From the NCBI GenBank assembly GCA_036823195.1, contig DAISGI010000070.1, positions 1-5,104 on the forward strand: 5,104 bases of DNA, given 5' to 3'. The translations under genes were made by a program, and so were the position numbers. Numbering within the stretch: position 1 is the stretch's first letter; each line of letters starts with the position of its first letter. The DNA is from UBA4874 sp002399435. GTDB lineage: Bacteria; Bacillota; Clostridia; Caldicoprobacterales; DTU083. This document shows, one piece after another, positions 1 through 5,104 of this stretch. The notes below the pieces were generated by a model that did no database searches, was not told where the DNA came from, and saw only the letters and a list, made by a program, of their open reading frames with translations.

Positions 1-26
1 GTGAAACATAAATTTTGAAAAAGGTA

Positions 27-56
27 TTGACAAGCGTCCGCCATTTCCGTTATAAT
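27..56 (+). promoter_or_regulatory. Sigma-70/SigA promoter of the tRNA-Leu gene
   Basis: A perfect -35 box TTGACA lies at 27-32 and a perfect -10 box TATAAT at 51-56, separated by 18 bases. The predicted transcription start is near 63, about 12 bases before the mature tRNA 5' end. Two consensus hexamers fit the strong, housekeeping transcription expected of a tRNA gene. Confidence 0.9.
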
Positions 57-75
57 AAGCATGTTGTCCGGTTTT

Positions 76-162
76 GCGGGAATGGCGGAATTGGCAGACG
101 CGCTAGATTCAGGTTCTAGTGAGGTCACACTCATGCAGGTTCAAGTCCTGTTTCCCGCACCA
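76..162 (+). tRNA. tRNA-Leu (anticodon CAG)
   Basis: This is an 87-nt class II tRNA that decodes CUG leucine codons. The acceptor stem is GCGGGAA (76-82) paired with TTCCCGC (152-158), followed by discriminator A159 and an encoded CCA at 160-162. The D stem is GCG/CGC (85-87/99-101) with the GG pair in its loop. The anticodon stem CTAGA/TTCTAG-type pairing (103-107/115-119) encloses loop 108-114 with anticodon CAG at 110-112. A long variable arm (120-134, stem TGAG/CTCA) is diagnostic of Leu/Ser/Tyr tRNAs, and discriminator A fits leucine. The T arm is GCAGG-TTCAAGT-CCTGT (135-151). It appears to be a single-gene transcription unit with its own promoter and a terminator about 94 bases downstream. 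No integrase or duplicated 3' end is present here, so nothing indicates use as an attachment site. Confidence 0.97.
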
Positions 163-171
163 ACCACAAAT

Positions 172-221
172 AATCCGAACCACTCACAACAGGTTGTGTC
201 TGTTGGCGAAGGGCTCGGATT
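172..221 (+). other. Structured 3' trailer of the tRNA-Leu transcript
   Basis: The spacer between the tRNA CCA end and the terminator contains an inverted repeat, AATCCGA (172-178) with TCGGATT (215-221). A shorter hairpin, CACAA/TTGTG (185-189/194-198) with a CAGG loop, is nested inside. These are plain Watson-Crick complementarities seen by eye. The trailer would normally be removed during tRNA 3' processing, and whether the fold has any function is unknown. Confidence 0.4.
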
Positions 222-255
222 TGTACTATATTTGAGTATTCGAACTTCAACATTG

Positions 256-292
256 AAAAAAGCCCCTGCAGAAAAACTGCAGAGACTTTTTT
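256..292. terminator. Bidirectional intrinsic terminator between tRNA-Leu and the permease gene
   Basis: The arm at 256-271 (A6-G-CCC-CTGCAG) pairs with 277-292 (CTGCAG-AGA-C-T6) around an A5 loop. The stem is CTGCAG/CTGCAG plus an A/T-tract base, with two internal mismatches in the CCC/AGA segment. The right arm ends in TTTTTT on the plus strand and the left arm gives UUUUUU on the minus strand. It can therefore end both the tRNA transcript and the convergent permease transcript, whose stop codon lies about 90 bases to the right. I saw no better terminator in 293-383. Confidence 0.8.
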
Positions 293-383
293 AGAATTCA
301 TTCCTCCATTTTGGCTTCCTTATGGGAAAACGGATGAAAAGGAATTCCCTTACATAAATATCCCTAATATCCTTAAAACGCGA

Positions 384-1706
384 CTAAACGAAAAATTTGA
401 TGGACATGATGGCAGCCATGATAAATGTTCCGGCGGTGGGTACTTTGCTCCGGTCTTTGGTGAAGACATACTGCGTCAGGGCAATCACCACGTGCACGAC
501 AACGCCCAAAGCGACTCCCAGGACAAAATCCCCGGTAAATGCGGTGGCCAGGAGCATAAGAGCCAGCGGAGTCCATTCCAGGGGAGTAAACTCCACATTC
601 TCCAGGACCTCCATCATGGAAGCACCAATCAGGATCAGAACGGGGGAAGTGGCTGCACTCGGAATCATAAGGAACAAGGGGCAGAGGAACATGGAGAGCA
701 GGAACATGACTCCGGCCACCACGGCGGTCATACCGGTCCGCCCGCCTGCCTCAATTCCGGCAGCGGATTCCACATAGGTCTGAACGTTGGTGATGCCAAA
801 CATTCCGCCAATGGAAGTGCCGACAGCGTCTGTCAGAAATACGCGGCTGATGCCCGGGAAGTTTCCATCCTCATCCAGCATTCTGGCTTTTCCAGCCAGA
901 CCCAGTGAGGTGCCCATTGTGGAAAAAAAGTCGCTGAGCAGAAAGAACATTAAAATGGGGATGTTGGCAACCTTGAAAACGCCTTTTACATCCGCCTTGA
1001 AGGCAACGTCCCCCAATGCGCTTAAATCAAAGCTGACGATGGAATGCGGGACCTTGACGACTCCCATGAATACTCCGATTACCGTGGTCAGAAGAATGGA
1101 AATCAGATAAGCCCCGCGAACCTGATATTTTTTCCCCTTGATTTCAATTCGAAGGTAGTTCAGGACCAGGGTAATGGCAAGCCCGATAAAGGCAAGCCGG
1201 ACAGAAGGCTGGGAGAGATCGCCCAGGCCGGAAAAGTCCTTTTTTACAATTCCTGCGTTGGCGACGGCCAGTCTGGCGAGAAAGATCCCGACGGCAGCAC
1301 CAACGCCCACCTTGATATTCTTCGGCATTACACGGACCATGTCTTCCCGGACCTTAAACAGCGTCAGCAGAACCAGTATGGCGCCGGTAACCACAAACAT
1401 GCCGACTCCCACCTGCCAGGTGGACTGACCGGGAGCAACCAGGGAATATGCCATAATGGCGTTGGAGCCCATGGCGGGTCCCAGCGCAAAAGGCACTTTG
1501 GAGTAGAAGGCAGACATGAGAGTGAAGATACCGGACATCAGTGCGGTTGCGATCACGACGCCCTTTGAATTCATTCCCACATCCGCCATCATGGAGGACT
1601 GGACAGAAAACATATATGCCATTGTGGCAAATGTGGTGATTCCTGCCACAATTTCTGTTTTTACATCGGTTCCGTGCTTTTTCAGTTCAAAATAGTTCTT
1701 CAGCAT
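384..1706 (-). CDS. NCS2-family (AzgA/COG2252-type) purine base permease
   Basis: This is a multi-pass inner-membrane nucleobase importer of 440 residues, a normal length for the family, ending in TAG. It resembles bacterial adenine/hypoxanthine/guanine permeases (AdeP/GhxP/PbuG type) rather than the UraA branch. Visible signatures are the N-terminal YFELKKHGT and TEIVAGITTF (about 5-26), GPAMGSNA (76-83, the TM3 motif), DFFSTMGT (259-266, TM8) and TYVESAAG followed by GGRTG (310-325, TM10), with Glu313 retained. Hydrophobic segments alternate along the whole length. I chose ATG at 1706-1704 because AGGGG (1719-1715) lies 8 bases upstream. The in-frame GTG at 1715 overlaps that site and has no ribosome binding site of its own. 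It lies 58 bases downstream of adenine deaminase on the same strand with no terminator between, so the two should be co-transcribed under the purine riboswitch. The expected cargo is adenine, hypoxanthine or guanine. The neighbour favours adenine, but sequence alone does not settle it. The TM8 motif has Ser261 where relatives I recall have Asp. Confidence 0.92.
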   Translation of the reverse strand: MLKNYFELKKHGTDVKTEIVAGITTFATMAYMFSVQSSMMADVGMNSKGVVIATALMSGIFTLMSAFYSKVPFALGPAMGSNAIMAYSLVAPGQSTWQVGVGMFVVTGAILVLLTLFKVREDMVRVMPKNIKVGVGAAVGIFLARLAVANAGIVKKDFSGLGDLSQPSVRLAFIGLAITLVLNYLRIEIKGKKYQVRGAYLISILLTTVIGVFMGVVKVPHSIVSFDLSALGDVAFKADVKGVFKVANIPILMFFLLSDFFSTMGTSLGLAGKARMLDEDGNFPGISRVFLTDAVGTSIGGMFGITNVQTYVESAAGIEAGGRTGMTAVVAGVMFLLSMFLCPLFLMIPSAATSPVLILIGASMMEVLENVEFTPLEWTPLALMLLATAFTGDFVLGVALGVVVHVVIALTQYVFTKDRSKVPTAGTFIMAAIMSIKFFV

Positions 1707-1714
1707 ATGATGCA

Positions 1715-1719
1715 CCCCT
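1715..1719 (-). promoter_or_regulatory. Ribosome binding site of the permease gene
   Basis: On the minus strand, AGGGG is followed by 8 bases and ATG at 1706. This spacing decides between ATG and the upstream in-frame GTG at 1715-1713, which overlaps the site and so cannot use it. Confidence 0.75.
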
Positions 1720-1764
1720 GTATCTAGTTATCGAATGATCGGACCCGGAAATTTATTTTTACTT

Positions 1765-3567
1765 TCAGTGCTTTTCGTTTTCGTCTTCCTGCGTTTCACC
1801 GAATATAGGCAGGAAAGTCTGGGATGGCCCATCCACCAGTCCCTTATCGGAAAGAAGGGTCCCCGGAAGGACGACCAGAGCCAGTGAGGTGATTTTGGGA
1901 AATACGTTTTGCCCGCCGCTGACTTTGCAGATGGCCTGGATTGCCTGGTCCACTTGAGCGGCCAGCTCTTCCACCGGCAGGAGAGACATCAGTCCGGCCA
2001 CCGGAAGGGCTGCCGTAGCCAGGACAGAGCCGTCGGAAACCACCGTAATTCCGCCGCCTGTCCTGCGCAGTTCCCTGGCTGCCGCATAGGCATCCTCCGG
2101 TTTTTTGTAAATCACACAGAAATTATGCGAATCGTGGGAAATCGTCGAGGCGATGGCTCCATGCACCAGGCCAAAATCCCGTATGACCGCAATGGTCCGG
2201 TCTCCGCTTCCATGACGGTTGCAGACAGCCGCAAACGCCAGATTCGGATCCCTGCTGATGTCCACTTTCCCGTCCCGAATGGGCAGCGTCTCCCAAATGG
2301 CTTTGTTAAAGGCTCCGCCTTTGTATTTGCTTACAATTACGTTTGTCCGTATGCTTCCCGTTTTTTCATCCGGAACGCGGAGTACAAAATCCTCAGGGGA
2401 GGTGATGTTGTCCATCTTCATGGTATTGGGGAAAGAATGGGGTTTCTTTTCTTTGCATTCCCGGGGAATGTATTTCCCGTGCTCCGCCGTCAGCTGTCCC
2501 TGGGTGAATACGGCAAGGGGTTTTTCACCGTCCAGGTCTTTTACCAACTGCATATCGGCAATGTAACCGGGGCAAATCGCTCCGAGATCGGAAAAGCCAT
2601 ATTCCCGCGCCGCGTTCAGCGTGGCAAACCGGATGGCATCGATGGGATCGGTGCCAAGCTTGATGGCTTTTCGGACCACACGGTTCATGTGACCGGTCTC
2701 CAGAATGTCTTTGGCATGAACATCATCAGTGCAGAAGGAGACGAAATCGGTATAACGCATCCCTTTGATTCCCTGCAGGGACTCTTCGAGAAAGTCGGAC
2801 AGGGAGCTGGACTTCATATTGACATGCATTCCGGCACGCAGCTTCTGTTTGCATTCCTCAGGGAAACGGCATTCGTGGTCGCTGATGGGGCCGGCGGTGG
2901 TGTAGGCCTGCATTTCCTTTCCCATCACGCCGGGGGCATGTCCCTGTATGAATACATCGCGCTTCCGACCTTCTGCCAGAATATCATGCATCCGCTTCTC
3001 ATCTTTTATTACATTGACATAATCCATGACCTCTGCGATGCCGATGACACCTGGGGTATCCAGCAGGTCTGCGATCTCTTCCGCGTGGAAAGCAGCTCCG
3101 CCACCTTCCAGTGCCGGAACGGAGGGGACACAGGACGGGGCCAGAACATATTGGCGCAACGGCGTATTCTTGGCGTTTTCCAGCATGAACTTCACGCCTT
3201 CAATGCCCATGACGTTGCCAATCTCGTGAGGGTCGGTCACGACAGTGGTTGTTCCCCAGGGAAGGACTGCCCTGGCAAATTGCTCCGGGATCATCATCGT
3301 ACTTTCTACATGCATGTGCGTGTCGATGAAACCGGGGATCAGGTACGCGCCGTTTCCTTCATAAACGGTTTTGCTTTTCCGGGCATTGGCTTCTCCCTTT
3401 TCCCGGACCCGGACAATTATCCCGTCCAACACATCCACGGACGCAGGATAGATCTCGCCGGTTACCACATTCACCAGTTGGACATTTTCGATGGTCAGAT
3501 CGCCCGGGATTTTTCCCATGGCGGCTGCCACCAGACGGCTTCTGCTTTTTGCTTTCGCAATTCTCAA
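1765..3567 (-). CDS. ade: Adenine deaminase
   Basis: This cytoplasmic metal-dependent enzyme of the amidohydrolase superfamily converts adenine to hypoxanthine and ammonia (EC 3.5.4.2) in purine salvage. The 600-residue product is close to the usual 570-600 for the family. The metal site begins with PGFIDTHMHVES (His84, His86), followed by the TTTVVTDPHEIGNV stretch (106-119). Further conserved points are AEVMD (Glu179), QGHAPG (His210), SDHEC (His231) and CTDDVH (Asp281/Asp282). The C-terminal Ade domain shows NRHG-GDRTIA (450-460), ASTISHDSHN (473-482) and RRTGGGI (501-507). The start is TTG at 3567-3565, chosen because GGAGGAG lies 7 bases upstream. Longer in-frame readings to 3888 would run through the terminator and riboswitch and show no family similarity, so they are rejected. 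It is the first gene of an operon with the permease. Expression is likely controlled by the purine aptamer and terminator in its leader. Function is assigned from motifs with high certainty. Confidence 0.96.
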   Translation of the reverse strand: MRIAKAKSRSRLVAAAMGKIPGDLTIENVQLVNVVTGEIYPASVDVLDGIIVRVREKGEANARKSKTVYEGNGAYLIPGFIDTHMHVESTMMIPEQFARAVLPWGTTTVVTDPHEIGNVMGIEGVKFMLENAKNTPLRQYVLAPSCVPSVPALEGGGAAFHAEEIADLLDTPGVIGIAEVMDYVNVIKDEKRMHDILAEGRKRDVFIQGHAPGVMGKEMQAYTTAGPISDHECRFPEECKQKLRAGMHVNMKSSSLSDFLEESLQGIKGMRYTDFVSFCTDDVHAKDILETGHMNRVVRKAIKLGTDPIDAIRFATLNAAREYGFSDLGAICPGYIADMQLVKDLDGEKPLAVFTQGQLTAEHGKYIPRECKEKKPHSFPNTMKMDNITSPEDFVLRVPDEKTGSIRTNVIVSKYKGGAFNKAIWETLPIRDGKVDISRDPNLAFAAVCNRHGSGDRTIAVIRDFGLVHGAIASTISHDSHNFCVIYKKPEDAYAAARELRRTGGGITVVSDGSVLATAALPVAGLMSLLPVEELAAQVDQAIQAICKVSGGQNVFPKITSLALVVLPGTLLSDKGLVDGPSQTFLPIFGETQEDENEKH

Positions 3568-3574
3568 ATGGTAT

Positions 3575-3581
3575 CTCCTCC
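3575..3581 (-). promoter_or_regulatory. Ribosome binding site of ade, fixing a TTG start
   Basis: GGAGGAG on the minus strand is a near-perfect anti-16S match placed 7 bases before TTG (3567-3565). No in-frame ATG or GTG sits at a suitable distance, so the unusual TTG is the start. It lies about 12 bases downstream of the U-tract of the leader terminator. Confidence 0.9.
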
Positions 3582-3593
3582 AATTATGAAAAT

Positions 3594-3639
3594 AAAAAAA
3601 CAAAATAAAAAAGACAAGGTATCGTGTTCCTTGTCTTTT
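3594..3639 (-). terminator. Intrinsic terminator/attenuator in the ade leader
   Basis: AAAAGACAAGG (3609-3619) and CCTTGTCTTTT (3629-3639) form a perfect 11-bp stem with a 9-base loop. In the minus-strand transcript the 3' arm continues into a U-rich run reaching 3594, with two short U-tracts broken only by A and G. Its place between the riboswitch aptamer and the ade ribosome binding site makes it the likely regulated terminator. On the plus strand the stem is followed by only four T and then C, so it is a poor terminator there. Confidence 0.88.
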
Positions 3640-3688
3640 CATTCCCAACATTATGGGTCCATGGATTCCGCAAAACGATTCTCTGCCC

Positions 3689-3712
3689 CAAGGCAATCTG
3701 TCCGATGCCTTG
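3689..3712 (-). other. Hairpin in the ade leader expression platform
   Basis: CAAGGCA (3689-3695) and TGCCTTG (3706-3712) form a perfect 7-bp stem with a 10-base loop. It has no U-tract on either strand and is therefore not a terminator. It lies between aptamer and terminator and may help fold the long leader. Confidence 0.5.
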
Positions 3713-3726
3713 ATGCGCAAAATAGA

Positions 3727-3787
3727 TCGATATGCCATACAGATCATATAGTCCCAAAAAGCAGAAAGATATATCTGTATCCATCGA
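3727..3787 (-). other. Large imperfect hairpin in the ade leader
   Basis: The core stem ATACAGAT (3737-3744) pairs perfectly with ATCTGTAT (3773-3780). It extends inward by ATAT/ATAT (3746-3749/3769-3772) across one bulged base, and outward by TCGAT/ATCGA (3727-3731/3783-3787) across an asymmetric internal loop. No U-tract follows. This is the most stable-looking fold between aptamer and terminator, and its role is unknown. Confidence 0.5.
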
Positions 3788-3840
3788 CACAAAAATCGCA
3801 GGATTCTCCATGAGTACCTCATGCAATACGAAAAAGAACA

Positions 3841-3908
3841 CCATAGCGTAGGCAATTTACGGTTGCCACGTAGATACTTCCACACCATATTAGTGGACTT
3901 ATATGGGT
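3841..3908 (-). ncRNA. Purine riboswitch aptamer, guanine/hypoxanthine class
   Basis: On the minus strand the segment fits the three-way purine aptamer base by base. P1 is CCATA/TATGG (3906-3902 with 3845-3841). J1/2 is TAAG (3901-3898). P2 is TCCAC/GTGGA (3897-3893 with 3883-3879) with L2 core ATATGG. J2/3 is AGTATCTAC (3878-3870), matching the GTNTCTAC consensus. P3 is GTGGCAA/TTGCC-T-AC with a bulged T at 3850, and L3 is the invariant CCGTAAA (3862-3856). The L2 GG and L3 CC needed for the loop-loop contact are present. The specificity base equivalent to xpt C74 is C at 3846, predicting guanine or hypoxanthine rather than adenine. It lies in the leader of ade and the permease, upstream of an intrinsic terminator, so ligand binding should switch expression off. 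I am sure of the family from the sequence; the ligand class is inferred from one base. Confidence 0.94.
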
Positions 3909-3946
3909 ATCAACTCTTCGACAATATTCACTTTTTTACAAATCAA

Positions 3947-3975
3947 ATTATAACATCCCTGATGAGTAAAATCAA
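3947..3975 (-). promoter_or_regulatory. Promoter of the riboswitch-ade-permease operon
   Basis: On the minus strand, TTGATT (3975-3970) is followed by a 17-base spacer and a perfect TATAAT (3952-3947). A TG dinucleotide one base upstream of the -10 makes it an extended -10 promoter. The predicted start near 3940 leaves about 32 bases before the aptamer P1 helix, as expected for a riboswitch leader. Confidence 0.8.
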
Positions 3976-4064
3976 CCAGTTTAAAAATGGAATTCATTGT
4001 AATGTCTTCTGCCTTGATGATTTCAAAGAGGCTGCACGAATTTTGAGCGGCAGGCTTGCTTTTT

Positions 4065-4093
4065 TTGGTGAAAGGAATAGAGTAATATATAAT
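4065..4093 (+). promoter_or_regulatory. Probable promoter of the SprT-like gene
   Basis: A perfect -10 box TATAAT (4088-4093) is preceded at 17 bases by TTGGTG (4065-4070), a weak -35. The start would fall near 4100, giving a leader of about 35 bases before the ATG at 4136. The -10 is convincing and the -35 is poor, so the assignment is moderate. Confidence 0.55.
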
Positions 4094-4121
4094 GGTGTAT
4101 ACCGTACAAAAGGAAAAGGAT

Positions 4122-4126
4122 GGAGG
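4122..4126 (+). promoter_or_regulatory. Ribosome binding site of the SprT-like gene
   Basis: GGAGG lies 9 bases before ATG at 4136. This fixes the start. The open frame continues upstream to 3821, but that part overlaps both promoters and the antisense riboswitch, and its candidate ATGs lack a ribosome binding site. Confidence 0.75.
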
Positions 4127-4135
4127 TTCCATGCA

Positions 4136-4897
4136 ATGGAGTCACGGCAGGATTTGCAGAACATATTGAGCAAATCGTATTCGTCCAGAGAAATCAAAAT
4201 CAGAAGGAAAAAGGTATCTTCCGATCTTTTGGCCGGATCCGGGCAGATAAAGGGTCCATCCATTTGCGCCATTTCCAGTACGGATCTGCGTCTTTTATTT
4301 GATCTGTACGATCGGATTTTTCTGAACAATTGGTTTGCGGGGAACTACAGGGGAGAGATTGCATTTTCCCTTTCCCGCCGGATGACAAAAAGTGCCGGTA
4401 AAACAATTTGCCGGCGGAGTGCAGATCCGGTCCGGCCGGAGAACATGAAGATCGAAATCCGCATAGGCGTTGATTTTTTCTTACAATATAATGCGATTGA
4501 AGGCAGCAAGATGGTCTGCGGGATCCCGACCGATTCCGCTCTGGAAGCATTGCAGCTTGTTTTTGAACATGAATTATGCCATGTTATGGAGTTTGTCCTG
4601 TTTGGGGAGTCCAGCTGCAGCAGGCAAAGATTCCGGACATTGGCCAGTCATTTATTTGGCCATACGGAAAGCTATCACAAACTGCCTACCCAAAGGCAGA
4701 TTGCAGATCGGAGATTCGGACTGCAGATAGGGGGCGCCGTATCTTTCGTTGACGGGAAAAAGGAGCTGTCAGGGGTAATTTACAACATCAACAAAAGAGC
4801 GACCGTTCTGGTGCAGGATCCGGAGGGGGATTTCATCGACCGGCGCGGGAACCGTTACACAAAATACTATGTCCCGCTGCCTCTTCTGAAACGCTGA
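4136..4897 (+). CDS. SprT-like domain zinc metalloprotease with C-terminal SH3-like tail
   Basis: The product is 253 residues and ends in TGA. The middle matches the SprT-like fold. A helix LFDLYDRIFLNNWF (53-67) is followed by a strand and SLSRRMTKSAGKTIC (78-92), which resembles the family's ls-RRMtksAGk segment. The zinc and catalytic motif is HELCH (145-149: His145, Glu146, His149), with FGHTESYH (174-181) supplying the likely third ligand, His176. The tail AVSFVDGKKELSGVIYNINKRATVLV (201-226) reads as a small beta-barrel module of the kind seen at the end of SprT-like proteins. There is no CxxC zinc ribbon, no signal peptide and no membrane segment, so it should be cytoplasmic. SprT relatives in eukaryotes (Spartan, Wss1) degrade DNA-protein crosslinks, but the role of the bacterial forms is largely unproven and I assign none. 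It is transcribed divergently from the ade operon from its own promoter, so functional linkage to purine salvage is not implied. The N-terminal 45 residues are basic and unrecognised. Confidence 0.85.
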   Translation: MESRQDLQNILSKSYSSREIKIRRKKVSSDLLAGSGQIKGPSICAISSTDLRLLFDLYDRIFLNNWFAGNYRGEIAFSLSRRMTKSAGKTICRRSADPVRPENMKIEIRIGVDFFLQYNAIEGSKMVCGIPTDSALEALQLVFEHELCHVMEFVLFGESSCSRQRFRTLASHLFGHTESYHKLPTQRQIADRRFGLQIGGAVSFVDGKKELSGVIYNINKRATVLVQDPEGDFIDRRGNRYTKYYVPLPLLKR

Positions 4898-5104
4898 TTC
4901 CTGGTGAATGGTTTGTGCTTGTATAGTAGCCATCATAGCATGTATATATTTTTTTGTACGCGGTCGTTCTGAAACTCAAGGGATCCTTAGTGGGCTAATA
5001 CAGATAAATAAACAGTTGATCCTTGTGGTGCAGTGGGCTGGTATAGATAGATCAATAATCCGTTCATGGCTTATATCTTACTATCTTGTATGAATATACA
5101 AATT
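4898..5104. other. Right-edge region without a supported gene
   Basis: These 207 bases are AT-rich. A run of seven T at 4949-4955 follows the SprT-like gene, but no GC-rich stem precedes it. A 61-codon frame beginning at 4908 has no properly spaced ribosome binding site and no recognisable sequence. A short inverted repeat TTGTAT-GAAT-ATACAA lies at 5086-5101 beside the window edge. It could belong to a promoter or operator of a gene beyond the window. Confidence 0.4.

Noticed and set aside
143..162. tRNA-Leu 3' end as an integration (att) site
   Set aside because: No repeat of the tRNA 3' end, integrase or phage-like gene occurs in the window.
61..294. A 77-codon frame across the tRNA-Leu gene
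   Set aside because: It covers the tRNA and its terminator, and the translation simply reads the tRNA sequence.
1909..3813. A 634-codon open frame on the plus strand, antisense to ade
   Set aside because: It lies opposite a clearly identified adenine deaminase and runs on into the antisense of the leader and terminator. Its translation is low-complexity with no recognisable domain, and no promoter or ribosome binding site serves it. It is a codon-bias shadow.
3568..3888. N-terminal extension of adenine deaminase to an upstream ATG at 3888
   Set aside because: The extension would translate the aptamer and terminator, has no family similarity, and has no ribosome binding site. TTG at 3567 has an excellent one.
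3821..4135. Longer SprT-like protein starting at 3821 or 3964
   Set aside because: These starts overlap the antisense riboswitch or the ade promoter, precede the probable promoter at 4065-4093, and lack ribosome binding sites. ATG 4136 has GGAGG at 9 bases.
4949..4955. T7 run after the SprT-like gene as a terminator
   Set aside because: The bases before it do not form a GC-rich inverted repeat. TGTATA and TAGC there are direct, not inverted, repeats.
5016..5047. TTGATC and TATAGA as a plus-strand promoter
   Set aside because: The spacer is 20 bases, outside the usual 16-18, and no downstream gene is visible in the window.
4908..5093. A 61-codon frame after the SprT-like gene with a hydrophobic start
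   Set aside because: No spaced ribosome binding site precedes the ATG. Although the start is hydrophobic, the rest has no recognisable sequence and no neighbour supports it.

Overview
The window looks like chromosomal DNA from a moderate-GC Bacillota, probably a member of the Clostridia. The reasons are strong AGGAGG-like ribosome binding sites, a TTG start codon, U-rich intrinsic terminators, a purine riboswitch ahead of purine salvage genes, and a tRNA with an encoded CCA end. Genus and species cannot be read from the sequence.

Layout. On the plus strand at the left edge, a consensus promoter (27-56) drives a tRNA-Leu with anticodon CAG (76-162), followed by a structured trailer and an intrinsic terminator (256-292). 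The terminator has a U-tract on both strands, so it can also stop transcription arriving from the right. From there to about 3975 the minus strand carries one purine salvage transcription unit. Read 5' to 3' it has an extended -10 promoter (3947-3975), a purine riboswitch aptamer (3841-3908), an unusually long structured leader, an intrinsic terminator (3594-3639), adenine deaminase (1765-3567, TTG start) and an NCS2-family nucleobase permease (384-1706). Divergent from it on the plus strand, with its own probable promoter (4065-4093), is a SprT-like zinc-metalloprotease gene (4136-4897). The last 207 bases hold no gene I can support.

How it works together. The permease would import a purine base and Ade would deaminate adenine to hypoxanthine plus ammonia. 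The base at the ligand-specificity position of the aptamer (equivalent to C74 of the B. subtilis xpt aptamer) is C, which predicts guanine or hypoxanthine binding rather than adenine. This suggests the operon is shut off by the product side of the pathway through premature termination at 3594-3639. The most unusual part is the roughly 200-base stretch between aptamer and terminator. It contains three hairpins, an exact copy of the P1 5' strand close to the terminator, a segment complementary to the terminator's 5' half, and an open reading frame that runs through the terminator. No mobile element, CRISPR array or defence system is visible.
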